Positions 7,473 through 15,799 are shown, counted from the stretch's first letter. The stretch: DNA of 64,000 bases from Sinorhizobium fredii USDA 257 (GCF_000265205.3 NC_018000.1:3906001-3970000), one strand, 5' to 3'. Notes: generated by a model from the sequence alone, not told the origin. Numbers and translations: made by a program.

Positions 7473-9620
7473 ATCAATCCCTGCTTGTTGCTACTCATCT
7501 TCGCTCTACTGATGCCGTGCCAACCAGCCTTGGCCCAAACCGACCGCAATCCGGTCGGGCAGCCGACATCCGTTGCCGCGCTACCTCCGGAAGATTTGCG
7601 ACAGCTTCTCGATCTCTTGCAACGCCCCGACATTCAAACATGGCTTCAGTCTCAAACGGGGAACCGCCCGGTCGAAGAGCAAAGTTCGGCCGAAGCCGCC
7701 AACGCCCGCGAGATCATCGTTGGCCGGCTGAATGCAGTACGCTCCTTCGTTCACGACATGGCGACCGCCATTCCGACACTGCCCGCCGAACTCCATCGAG
7801 CGCGTGTCGCTTTGATGACCGAGATGAGGGGACAGGGATCCTTCGCCGCCATTCTGCCGCTGGTCTTTTTTGCGACGCTGGGGTTCGGTTTGGAGTGGCT
7901 CTATTGGCACGCCACATCTGGCTTCCGCGACCGGATGATCGTGACACATCTGGATACCGTCGACGATCGATTGCGGGCTGCGGGATTGCGTATCCTCTAC
8001 GGCCTTGGCGTCCTTCTGGCCTTTGCAGTCGGAAGTGTTGGCGCCTTCCTGCTGTTCGACTGGCCACCGTTACTGCAGCACAGCGTCCTCGCTTATCTTC
8101 TCGTCTTCCTGGCCGTCCGTTTGACATTGGTTGTAGGGCGGATCGTGCTTGCTCCCGGCGCTGAACGGTTTCGGCTGATGCCTGTGGCGACAGTCACCGC
8201 TCGCTTCTGGTTTTTCTGGTCGGCAGTACTGGTTGGCCTCTTCGCATTTGGGCACTTCACCTATCAGCTGTTGCCGATGCTCGGAGTAGGACATGAGGCC
8301 ACATACATCGTTGCGCTTGCATCGGGTTTGATCCTGTTCGGGCTGGCCCTCGTCGCACTTTGGCGCTGTCCAACATTCGACGGTGTCGATATGGTGAGCC
8401 GCCGACACCGCGTCAGTACCGTCCTTGGGACGCTCTATATAATCGCCAACTGGTTGGTCGCGCTGTCCGGCGTTGCCGCCACGTTTTACATTGGGGTGGT
8501 GCTTCTGGTTTTGCCGATTGCGATTTCCTGCGTGAGGCTCTCAATAGACCATATTATGCGTCCGCCGGGCACGATCGCCGCTAATGAAGGTGTACCTTCG
8601 CTCGCTGGGGCAGCATTGGAACGCGGTCTCCGCTCTCTGCTGCTGATCGGAGGCGCTTACCTCATTGCATCGCTGCTTGGACTCGACTTCGGCACACTGG
8701 CGGCCAGGGACACCATGGCAACCCATTTGATTCGAGGGCTCCTGAATGCCTTTGTCGTCATTCTGCTGGCCGATTTTACATGGCGGATGACGAGTACATG
8801 GATAGATCGCAAGCTGATGCAGACAGCGGTGGGCGACGCGGTCGACCCCGACGAGTTGCGACGAAGTGCTAGGCTTCGCACATTACTTCCCGTCCTTCGC
8901 AATGTATTGTTTGTCGTGCTGCTCGCAATGGCCATACTGATGGCGCTTTCCAGTCTGGGCGTGGAGATTGGTCCGCTTATCGCCGGCGCAGGTGTCGTCG
9001 GGCTTGCTGTTGGTTTCGGTGCCCAGACGCTGGTCAAAGACATTATCTCCGGAATGTTCTTCCTCCTCGACGACGCCTTTCGGGTCGGCGAATACATTGA
9101 GAGCGGCAGTATCAAAGGCACCGTCGAATCCTTTTCGTTGCGCTCGATAAAGATCAGGCATCATCGTGGTGCGCTCCATACGATCCCGTTCGGCTCGCTC
9201 GACAAGATCACCAACTATTCGCGTGATTGGGCAATCGACAAGATCATGGTGAGCGTCACCTACAATACCGACTTGGACGTCGTAAAAAATACTGTCAAGC
9301 AGGTTGGCAAGCAGCTGCTGACAGATGAGGAAATCGCGCCGAGCATCATGGAAACTTTGAAGATGCAGGGCGTCGAGCAGTTTGGCGATTTCGCTATTCA
9401 GATTCGCATGAAGATCATGACAAAGCCGGGCGAGCAGGCGGTGATCCGTCGCCGTGCCTATGCTTTGATCAAAAAGGCCTTCGATGCCAAAGGGATCAAA
9501 TTTGCCGTTCCGACTGTCTCCGTCGCCGGCGGCGGGGACGCAAGCAGCGCGGTCGCGCAGAAGGGGCTTGATCTCATCAAACCACCGCCGCAGACCGAGC
9601 AAGCGGCCTTAGATGCCTAG
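7473..9620 (+). CDS. MscS-family mechanosensitive channel (YbiO-like)
   Basis: A large multi-pass member of the small-conductance mechanosensitive channel family, about 715 residues. It opens with a signal-like stretch ending ALA-Q (LLLLIFALLMPCQPALAQ), then a soluble region, about ten membrane helices, the pore-lining helix and beta domain (GAGVVGLAVGFGAQTLVKDIISGMFFLLDD), and a C-terminal alpha/beta domain. Size and plan resemble E. coli YbiO. The start is uncertain: AAGGAG at 7461-7466 sits 6 bases before an ATC codon at 7473, TTG codons follow at 7485, and the first ATG is at 7512, inside the signal peptide. The frame is also open upstream into the MFS gene, so a fusion protein cannot be excluded. 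Confidence 0.85.
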   Translation: MNPCLLLLIFALLMPCQPALAQTDRNPVGQPTSVAALPPEDLRQLLDLLQRPDIQTWLQSQTGNRPVEEQSSAEAANAREIIVGRLNAVRSFVHDMATAIPTLPAELHRARVALMTEMRGQGSFAAILPLVFFATLGFGLEWLYWHATSGFRDRMIVTHLDTVDDRLRAAGLRILYGLGVLLAFAVGSVGAFLLFDWPPLLQHSVLAYLLVFLAVRLTLVVGRIVLAPGAERFRLMPVATVTARFWFFWSAVLVGLFAFGHFTYQLLPMLGVGHEATYIVALASGLILFGLALVALWRCPTFDGVDMVSRRHRVSTVLGTLYIIANWLVALSGVAATFYIGVVLLVLPIAISCVRLSIDHIMRPPGTIAANEGVPSLAGAALERGLRSLLLIGGAYLIASLLGLDFGTLAARDTMATHLIRGLLNAFVVILLADFTWRMTSTWIDRKLMQTAVGDAVDPDELRRSARLRTLLPVLRNVLFVVLLAMAILMALSSLGVEIGPLIAGAGVVGLAVGFGAQTLVKDIISGMFFLLDDAFRVGEYIESGSIKGTVESFSLRSIKIRHHRGALHTIPFGSLDKITNYSRDWAIDKIMVSVTYNTDLDVVKNTVKQVGKQLLTDEEIAPSIMETLKMQGVEQFGDFAIQIRMKIMTKPGEQAVIRRRAYALIKKAFDAKGIKFAVPTVSVAGGGDASSAVAQKGLDLIKPPPQTEQAALDA

Positions 9621-9650
9621 CCACAGCGCTCAAGCCGCCCGTCGCCGCAA

Positions 9651-9935
9651 GCCCTTGCGAATGCTTATGACCGGCAGATTTCCGATGCAGCGTTCGCGGA
9701 TGAGACCGTGCTCATCAAGGGTGCTCGATCGCGGCCCCTAGTATTTCGGAAACCCAGGTGGAAGCGCTTCTACCGGTTGGAGCAATCCCGCAACCGTGAT
9801 ACCGGTGAAACCGGCCTCGGGCTTCTCATCGCCCGACAACTCGCGATGGCGATCGGTGCTCACTACACTGCCCTGCGCAACCGCAATGGCGGCGGTCTAT
9901 CAACAAGGAACACTCGATCAGTGCAAGCAGTCTGA
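9651..9935 (+). pseudogene. Sensor histidine kinase, C-terminal ATPase remnant
   Basis: The frame reads ALANAYDRQIS, degenerates through the G1 region, then gives FYRLEQSRNRDTGETGLGLL and IARQLAMAIGAH, ending LRNRNGGGL. This is the F/G2 part of an EnvZ/QseC-type kinase (usual form: FEPFYRLE.SRNR.TGG.GLGLAIA). The N box and the DxGxG motif are scrambled and nothing upstream encodes a dimerisation domain, so only a decayed tail remains. The 206 bases after it (to 10141) hold nothing I recognise. Confidence 0.7.
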
Positions 9936-10141
9936 ATCGTCTGCTACCCGCACTCAATCGAGCCATTCGGCGCGCCGGACGCCAACGACGACAATCGGTC
10001 GAAACGAGGCGCTCACCGACCGGCCTGCTGATGATAGCTCATGGCGCGCAAAGCAGGAAGTCGGCCGACACGCGCTGGCATTCTGCTTGCAGTCATCAGA
10101 CGTACTGGACGTCCTGATCACGAGCGCTAGGTTGATGCCGC

Positions 10142-10741
10142 ATGTGTAATGACTACGAGCAGCACATCAGATATGCCGAATACTGCAGAATGATGCAGGA
10201 GCTCGCGCTCGGCATGCCTCCGCATCAGTCGGAACTCGACCTCCCACAGGCGCGCGACGTCCGGATCGGCGATACGGGACCTGCAATGAGAGCTGCAGAT
10301 GGTAACGTGGTCGAACTCGTGCCGATGACGTTCGGCTTCCCGCCGCCTGAAGGACGCAAGGGCGGACCGGTCTTCAACTTTCGGAGCGAGGGGCGCAGCT
10401 TTGCAGAGAGCAGGCGATGCCTCATACCGGCGTCCGCCTTCTTCGAGTTCACCGGTACAAAGTATCCGAAGGCCAAGCATCGATTCACACTGAACGACGC
10501 GCCTTTCATGGCGATTGCCGGACTCTGGCGGGAAGGGCAGGGAAACCAGCCCCCGTCGTTTACAATGCTGACCACGGAACCCGGACCTGATGTCGCGCCT
10601 ATCCACAATCGCCAGATCGTCGTTCTGCGCCCGCCGGATTGGAAGCGCTGGCTCGACCTGTCGAAGCCGGAAAAGGAGCTTCTCCGGCCGCTTCCCGAGG
10701 GAAGCCTCCACGTCGAGGAGGTCAGGTCAGGCAGCGATTGA
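10142..10741 (+). CDS. SRAP-family (YedK/HMCES-like) abasic-site-binding protein
   Basis: This 199-residue protein begins MCN, which places the catalytic Cys at position 2; in the family it forms a thiazolidine crosslink with abasic sites in single-stranded DNA. Other family positions are present: FNFRSEG (Asn/Arg), RCLIPASAFFEF (the conserved Glu) and HNRQIVVL (the active-site His). Initiator Met removal is required for activity. The stop overlaps the start of the next gene (TGATG), suggesting translational coupling. No SOS box was recognised upstream. Confidence 0.88.
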   Translation: MCNDYEQHIRYAEYCRMMQELALGMPPHQSELDLPQARDVRIGDTGPAMRAADGNVVELVPMTFGFPPPEGRKGGPVFNFRSEGRSFAESRRCLIPASAFFEFTGTKYPKAKHRFTLNDAPFMAIAGLWREGQGNQPPSFTMLTTEPGPDVAPIHNRQIVVLRPPDWKRWLDLSKPEKELLRPLPEGSLHVEEVRSGSD

Positions 10742-11292
10742 TGATCGACCGATTGACATTCCCATCCGAAGAGGCGGCCTTCGCATATTTCGACCGGCTG
10801 CATCCGGTGCCTGCGGTCGAACTGGTCGGCCTTTGGAAGGGAAGCGAAATCTCGACGGGGCATCCGTTCGATGGCGTGCTCGAAAATCTGGGATGGTACG
10901 GGAAGCGTTTCCGCGCCGACATGCGCGCCGACGCCCTATTGTTCAAGAAAGATGGCTGCAGTCTCGTGCCGATCGATCCGTCTCCAGTCCCGCTGGGGCT
11001 TGCCTTTCGCTTCCATCGGTTGGGCCGTACCGAAGCGGCGAGGACTCTGTTCTCCCACCTGATCAAGCATCTGCGCGCGACGGGTCCAGTCGCTTCGTTG
11101 CGAATGATACGCTTCCGCGGCGAGGTCAGCGCGGCAATGGTCTATGACAGTAAGCCTGTTGCTGATCATTTCAGAAAGATCGACACTGACAGGTTGATAG
11201 GGGTCATGAGCATACAGGGACACGACGGGCATTTCTTCTTCCAGCTCGAGCGCGTCACGGAGCCTGGCCCTTCGCTTTCGAATGCCACCTAG
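10741..11292 (+). CDS. GXWXG / DUF4334 domain protein
   Basis: A 183-residue protein with the N-terminal GXWXG domain (ELVGLWKGSEISTGHPFDG and LGWYGKRF) and a C-terminal DUF4334 half (PVADHFRKIDTDRLIGVMS, then HFFFQLERV). The family is of unknown function, common in actinobacteria and proteobacteria, and often reported beside oxidoreductases. Here it is coupled by a one-base overlap to the SRAP gene. No signal peptide or membrane segment is visible. Confidence 0.85.
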   Translation: MIDRLTFPSEEAAFAYFDRLHPVPAVELVGLWKGSEISTGHPFDGVLENLGWYGKRFRADMRADALLFKKDGCSLVPIDPSPVPLGLAFRFHRLGRTEAARTLFSHLIKHLRATGPVASLRMIRFRGEVSAAMVYDSKPVADHFRKIDTDRLIGVMSIQGHDGHFFFQLERVTEPGPSLSNAT

Positions 11293-11568
11293 CGTATGTC
11301 ACAGCGGCTGCTGCCTTAGCGGCGGCACTTCTGGGGGCGATAAGCGAACTCACTCACGATATGCACTGGTTGAAGGCACCGGTGCCAATGCTGGTGCCGG
11401 TCATAAATCGTCACCACAGCCCAGAGCGATCGATGCTTATATGTGTGCTGGAGCACGGCGTGGAGCGACCTGCCCGGATGGGCAGTTCGCGCCAAACCTA
11501 GCCGTGCGGCCAGTTGGACGGCGTCGTGAAATAGACGAGATTCCTCAGATGGATTGAGGAGAAAGACC
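11293..11568. other. Intergenic region without recognised features
   Basis: About 276 bases. Short frames on both strands show no family resemblance. Only the ribosome site for the next gene (GAGGAGAAAG, 11556-11565) is clear. Confidence 0.4.
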
Positions 11569-12441
11569 ATGCCGAAAGCCAGCCTTGCCGACTTCTCCCG
11601 AGAGATCGCCGGCCTTGTCGCCGCCACCGCTCCGGGGATCGCCGCCGTTCATGCCAGCCGCCATAATTCTTCGAGCGCCGTCCATTGGCGTGAAGGATTG
11701 TTCGTTGCCGCGAGCGAGGCGATCGAGACCGAGGAAGGTATCACTCTAACTTTGCCGTCCGGCAACTCCGCGGCGGCTGAATTCGTCGGGCGCGATCCAA
11801 CGACGGGGATCGCGGTGCTGAAATCGGATGTGCCTGATGGCGCGCCGGCTCTAAAACGTGCCGGGCGGACGGAGGCAGGGAATCTTGTCGTCGCTGTCGG
11901 CCGGGGGGAAGCTTCTACACTGGCCGGCTTCGGGATTGTCAGCGAGGCCGGACCCGCTTGGCGCAGCATGCGTGGCGGCCTGATCGACCGGCGCATCCGC
12001 ATTTCCGCGAGCATCGATCCGCGCGCCGAGGGCGGCGCGGCGATCGATGCCGAGGGTGGCTTCATCGGACTCGTCCTGTTCGGCCCCGGCCGGCGCGCTC
12101 TTGTCATTCCGGCCGAAACGGTCGAGCGGGTCGCGGCAACGCTCGCCGAAAACGGACATATGCCGCGCGGATACCTCGGAGCAGGGTTGCACCCGGTGCG
12201 TCAGGAGAAGGCGCGGGGCGCAATGGTGATGAGCCTCGAGGCGGGCAGTCCGGCGGAGAAGGCTGGGCTGGTGCTCGGCGACATCATCACGTCCTGGAAT
12301 GGCGAGACGGTGGAAGGCGTGCGGGACCTAATCCGCCAGATCGGTCCCGATAGTGTCGGCAAAACGGTGGCCCTCGGAATATTGCGCGGTGGTGAGGCGC
12401 GAAATCTCGACGTCGTCGTCGGCGCACGCCCGCGCTCCTGA
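11569..12441 (+). CDS. HtrA/DegP-like pseudoprotease with C-terminal PDZ domain
   Basis: The 290 residues follow the trypsin-fold plus PDZ layout of S1C proteases. Protease-like blocks are FVGRDPTTGIAVLKS (HtrA: VGRDPKTDLAVLK), GRGEASTLAGFGIVS and AEGGFIGL; the PDZ domain spans about 200-285 (GYLGAGL, SPAEKAGLVLGDIITSWNG). By my alignment all three catalytic positions are replaced: His by Glu 50, Asp by Gly 80, and the GNSGG Ser by Glu 154 (RAEGGA). No signal peptide is visible, so it is probably cytoplasmic. ATG 11569 has a strong GAGGAG site. A LuxR-type gene starts 16 bases downstream. It probably acts as a binding or sensing protein rather than an enzyme. Confidence 0.82.
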   Translation: MPKASLADFSREIAGLVAATAPGIAAVHASRHNSSSAVHWREGLFVAASEAIETEEGITLTLPSGNSAAAEFVGRDPTTGIAVLKSDVPDGAPALKRAGRTEAGNLVVAVGRGEASTLAGFGIVSEAGPAWRSMRGGLIDRRIRISASIDPRAEGGAAIDAEGGFIGLVLFGPGRRALVIPAETVERVAATLAENGHMPRGYLGAGLHPVRQEKARGAMVMSLEAGSPAEKAGLVLGDIITSWNGETVEGVRDLIRQIGPDSVGKTVALGILRGGEARNLDVVVGARPRS

Positions 12442-12457
12442 GCGACAGTGAGGATGG

Positions 12458-13030
12458 ATGGCTGAGCGCCCGCTGACAGTGATGATAGCCCTCTCCGATC
12501 CGGAGCAAACGGAGGAATTGGAACATGCTCTGGGGGAGCGCGGTCATGTGGCCGTAGCGACGTCTTTCGATATCGAGCAGCCGGAGGATTTCGATGTGGT
12601 CGTGACCGATGGCGAACCTCTCGACGTGGCAACGCCGCATATCGTGCTTGGTGCAGCAGCCTCGGCTGGCAACATCCATGCTGTGCTGCCGCATGCCGCG
12701 GATGCTGCGCTCATCGCTGCCGCGACGACGGTCGTCGCGGCAGGATATCGCCTGTCAGTCGCTGATGCTGGAGATGCAATCGAGACTGCTGATACGGAGG
12801 AGGCAGTGCTGCCGAGAGACGTGCCTCACAACCTGTCACTCAGCCCCCGCGAATTGGAAACGCTTGCGCTGCTTGCTGACGGGGCCTCGAACAAGGTGAT
12901 CGCCCGCCAGCTCAAAATCTCGGTGCATACCGCGAAGTTCCACGTCGCTGCAGTGCTCGCCAAGCTTCATGCGCAGAACCGCGCCGACGCTGTGGCCATA
13001 GCGCTGAGGCAAGGGCTGCTTTACATATAA
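12458..13030 (+). CDS. LuxR/NarL-type transcriptional regulator with degenerate receiver
   Basis: A 190-residue protein. The C-terminus is a clear LuxR helix-turn-helix (LSPRELETLALLADGASNKVIARQLKIS, read in two pieces around residues 128-155, then HTAKFHVAAVLAKL). The N-terminal 95 residues look like a shortened receiver with a candidate Asp (VVVTDGEPL), but the usual Thr and Lys positions are not recognisable. It may therefore work without phosphorylation. It follows the pseudoprotease gene by 16 bases and is probably co-transcribed with it. Confidence 0.82.
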   Translation: MAERPLTVMIALSDPEQTEELEHALGERGHVAVATSFDIEQPEDFDVVVTDGEPLDVATPHIVLGAAASAGNIHAVLPHAADAALIAAATTVVAAGYRLSVADAGDAIETADTEEAVLPRDVPHNLSLSPRELETLALLADGASNKVIARQLKISVHTAKFHVAAVLAKLHAQNRADAVAIALRQGLLYI

Positions 13031-13100
13031 CGCTCAGCTAATAAGTGTGAAACCGCAACGGCAGCACAAGGGTGCCCTCGGGTCATAGGGGTCGCGCCGC

Positions 13101-13348
13101 TCAACTGCCCGGCAGCACGATCAATTCGCCCACCATCGACGGCTGATGAGTCCCACACGGAAACTCAAACACCCCGGCTTGTCAGCAGTGGAGGTTGCGG
13201 TCGTGAACTGGCCGCGCTTCGCGCCGTTGGCACCAAGGATCTCGAGCATTCGCCCTGGTTGACGATATCTGATCGGGCTCCCAGCGGTCGGTCGATACGT
13301 CTCATCGGCCCTGCCAAGGTCTTCAAAGGGCTCAATCGAGCCGTTCAT
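13101..13348 (-). pseudogene. Cupredoxin-like protein remnant with a frameshift
   Basis: On the minus strand one frame gives FTTATSTADKPG and, after a one-base slip near 13172-13176, the next frame gives VFEFPCGTHQPSMVGELIVLPGS followed by a stop at 13101. The pattern Cys, His three residues on and Met four further, just before GELIVLP, is like the last copper-ligand loop of blue-copper proteins. The upstream part (to 13348) is open but not recognisable. Plastocyanin/azurin or the end of a multicopper oxidase are both possible. Confidence 0.45.
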
Positions 13349-13443
13349 CGCGTACGCACCGTAGTCCGCAACGGGTCGAGCGCGGAAGACGGGCTATGCG
13401 ACGAAGGAAACGTTTACCTGACACACGTCTAACAATGAACCGC

Positions 13444-14778
13444 CTATACAGCCGAAATTATACACCGGCCACTTGGGGCCAGTCGAACATGATTAACCTC
13501 GAGGAGCTTCTTCCGGCGCATCATGTCGGCGCCGTCGCCATAGGTTGGGCGGCCGAACTCGTGTCCCATCAGGTCGGCCTGCATGCGATCCGAGCAGCCA
13601 ACATTCTCAATGCGATCCTGGAAACTGTGCCGCATCGAATAGATCGTATGGTCGGCGGACGGCATCAGCGATGCGCCTCGCACGACCTTGTTGATCAGCG
13701 CCGAGGCGTGATCGGCCTTGTCCTGGTAGCGTTTGAATCCTTGGGGACGGCGGTTCATTGCCCAGAGCGACACCCCGACGAGCGGAATGCGGCGAATCGA
13801 ATACTCGGTTTTTTGACGCCGATCCTCGCGATCGGCAACCTCGACATGCGGCACGTCATCTTCGAGGCGGATATCCTGCGGCCGCAGATTACAGACCTCT
13901 CCGAGGCGCAGGCCAGTCTCCACCATCGCATAGACGATATAGCGAGCGTCGTCATTCATCGCGTCGAGCGCGCCTGGTGCCAAAATTTTCTGACGAATCC
14001 AGGAAATGGGGAAGGGGGGCGCCTGTTCAGCTTGGTCGCGTTCGTTTCCTTGATGCGTCTTTTCCCATGGCAAATGAAAATCGCTATGCAACGCATTGTC
14101 GGTCACCGACAGCATACCCATTATGTCGCTGAAGCAGCGGTTCGCGCTGTAGGCGGTCAGGCCCTCCTTAGCAATCTTGGTCGTCCACCAATCGCGAAGC
14201 CTCAGGACATCCTTCCTGCGAATGATCGCTAACTCCATGTCGCCGAGCTCTTCGATCGCGTAGCGGATCGCCCGCTCGCGCGACGTCCTATGCTTCCTTA
14301 GCTGATCTCTGGACATTCCAGTGAGGCCGCCCGCATTATGACGTTCGTAGAGTGCCCAAATGTTGCTGAGGCGCGGTGAGGGCTCATCGACAAGGCCGAG
14401 GATCGCCGCCTCGACTGCTGGGTGCTCTCTCGCGATCGAGAGGCGCTCGTGCAAATCGGCATAGGGCATCGTCGCCAGTTCGGCGGCGGGCATGTAGGTA
14501 TAGCCGAGGGAGTGAACGATTTTAACCGCCGCCTAGTAGCGCGCGAAAGCATGCTCGTTATTATTTCCGGCGAGAAGCGCGCGCCAGAAGTTCTCAGCCG
14601 CCTCGTGCACTTGCTCTGCCCGCTCCAAGGCCGTCTTCAGGTCCTTCGTCTTCAGCGACTTCTTAACGTGGGCCCGCTTATCGAGATGGGCGACAACGGT
14701 CGGAACACGGCGATAGTAGCGGTAGATGCCGCTCGCTGGATGTTTCACAACGTAACGTGAAAAATCATCCGACCTCAT
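13444..14778 (-). pseudogene. Tyrosine recombinase/phage-type integrase interrupted by an amber codon
   Basis: One reading frame from ATG 14778 to 13444 encodes about 444 residues but carries an in-frame TAG at 14533-14535 (ARY-stop-AAVKIVHSLGY). The N-terminal piece has the DUF6538-like start (SRYVVKHPASGIYRYYRRVP, KKSLKTKDLKTALERA). The catalytic domain has Arg in ETGLRLGEV, the R-H pair in YSMRHSFQDR, the second His in LMGHEFG and the candidate Tyr in PTYGDG. Everything else is intact, so the damage looks recent. An ATG after the stop (14493) could still give a truncated protein. It lies next to the 3' end of tRNA-Asn, as expected for an island integrase. Confidence 0.85.
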
Positions 14779-14910
14779 CGGATGCCGGTTCTCCACTGCC
14801 TTTGTAGGCCTAAAAGTACCCAAAAAGTACCCAGAATGGAAAAATCTAATCGTACTCCACGGGGCTTCACGCGTACGCATGTCACGGTAAGTCTTTGAAG
14901 ATGCAAATTA

Positions 14911-14942
14911 AAAAGGCCTGCACTATGAGGTGCAGGCCTTTT
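14911..14942 (-). terminator. Rho-independent terminator of tRNA-Asn
   Basis: A perfect 13-bp stem (arms 14911-14923 and 14930-14942) with a 6-base loop. Read on the minus strand the arm is AAAAGGCCTGCAC and is followed by TTTTTAATTTGC. It lies 8 bases beyond the tRNA-Asn 3' end. Confidence 0.85.
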
Positions 14943-14949
14943 CTGAAAC

Positions 14950-15024
14950 TGGCTCCCCGGGCCGGATTCGAACCGGCGACCTATCGATTAACAGTCGAGT
15001 GCTCTACCGCTGAGCTACCAGGGA
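14950..15024 (-). tRNA. tRNA-Asn (GTT)
   Basis: A 75-base cloverleaf on the minus strand. The acceptor arms are TCCCTGG and CCGGGGA, the D-arm includes TAGCTCAGCGGTAGAGC, the anticodon loop is CTGTTAA (anticodon GTT), the T-loop is GGTTCGAATCC, and CCA is encoded. It is a likely integration site, because the recombinase remnant lies immediately beyond its 3' end. Confidence 0.97.
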
Positions 15025-15050
15025 TCATCTGCGCCGCAGAAGTGAGGCTG

Positions 15051-15079
15051 CTAATACAAATGCTTTGTCGATTTGCCAA
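15051..15079 (-). promoter_or_regulatory. Sigma70-like promoter of tRNA-Asn
   Basis: On the minus strand TTGGCA (15074-15079) and TATTAG (15051-15056) are separated by 17 bases, with the tRNA starting 26 bases downstream of the -10 element. Confidence 0.55.
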
Positions 15080-15164
15080 GCGGTTTTTCAAAAAAATCTA
15101 CGGTGCCGGTTGCGGGCCTGTGGAGAAAGCACCAACTGTTGGGAAGTTGGATGAAAGAGGCGTG

Positions 15165-15455
15165 ATGACGAACGGCGGCAAGAAGAGGTACTTCGGCATC
15201 GATCCGCAAACGCGTCAAATCGTGCTCGGCAAGTGGCGGATCCCGTTGCCCGACTCGCCTGTATTGCGGATTTTGATCGGCTCGCTACTTGTTGTTTGCG
15301 GTCTGCTCGGCTTTCTGCCGGTCCTCGGCTTCTGGATGGTTCCGCTCGGCTTGCTCGTCCTGTCCCACGACATTCCTGCAGTGCGCCGTGCCCGCCGCAA
15401 GCTCGCCGTCTGGTGGGCCCGTCGACGGGGAACGCAGAATTCATCGGGGAAGTAG
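15165..15455 (+). CDS. Small conserved membrane protein
   Basis: A 96-residue protein with a polar start (FGIDPQTRQIVLGKWRIPLP), one or two hydrophobic segments (LRILIGSLLVVCGLLGFLP and FWMVPLGLLVLS) and a very basic tail (RRARRKLAVWWARRR). It resembles the PGPGW-type small membrane proteins, function unknown. The frame is open far upstream through the tRNA, but AAAGAGG just before ATG 15165 marks the likely start. Confidence 0.65.
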   Translation: MTNGGKKRYFGIDPQTRQIVLGKWRIPLPDSPVLRILIGSLLVVCGLLGFLPVLGFWMVPLGLLVLSHDIPAVRRARRKLAVWWARRRGTQNSSGK

Positions 15456-15627
15456 GCCACGCTCCGCAGCGACGCCGATTGAAACGCCATAAATCGCAGG
15501 CACCAACGGTGCCGCCTTGCAGGCTGTTCAAAGCTATTTGCGAATGTCCTTTTTAGACCTCTCCCTCTTGCGCTCCACATGGATTCGTTTTAAACGCCCG
15601 CCATCGCTCGATTTTCCGAGCACGAGA

Positions 15628-15701
15628 GGCCTCGTGGCGGAGTGGTGACGCAGAGGACTGCAAATCCTTGTACCCCGGTTCAATTCCGGGCGAGGCCTCC
15701 A
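15628..15701 (+). tRNA. tRNA-Cys (GCA)
   Basis: A 74-base cloverleaf with acceptor arms GGCCTCG and CGAGGCC, anticodon loop CTGCAAA (anticodon GCA), T-arm CCCGGTTCAATTCCGGG, discriminator T and an encoded CCA. Confidence 0.97.
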
Positions 15702-15799
15702 AACAATTCCCTAAATATCACCGCTCAGCGCGATCGGTTTGAATCGCGCCGAAGGCCGGACATTCGAAAACGCCGGGTCGGCCTATCGCCCGCACCGGT

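Noticed and set aside
13396..14232. Plus-strand open frame of 278 codons
   Set aside because: It lies opposite the recombinase, whose catalytic motifs are clear on the minus strand.
1..14949. A second copy of the tRNA-Asn 3' end that would mark the left edge of the island
   Set aside because: I did not see such a direct repeat by eye; the left boundary is probably outside the window, but an exact search would be decisive.
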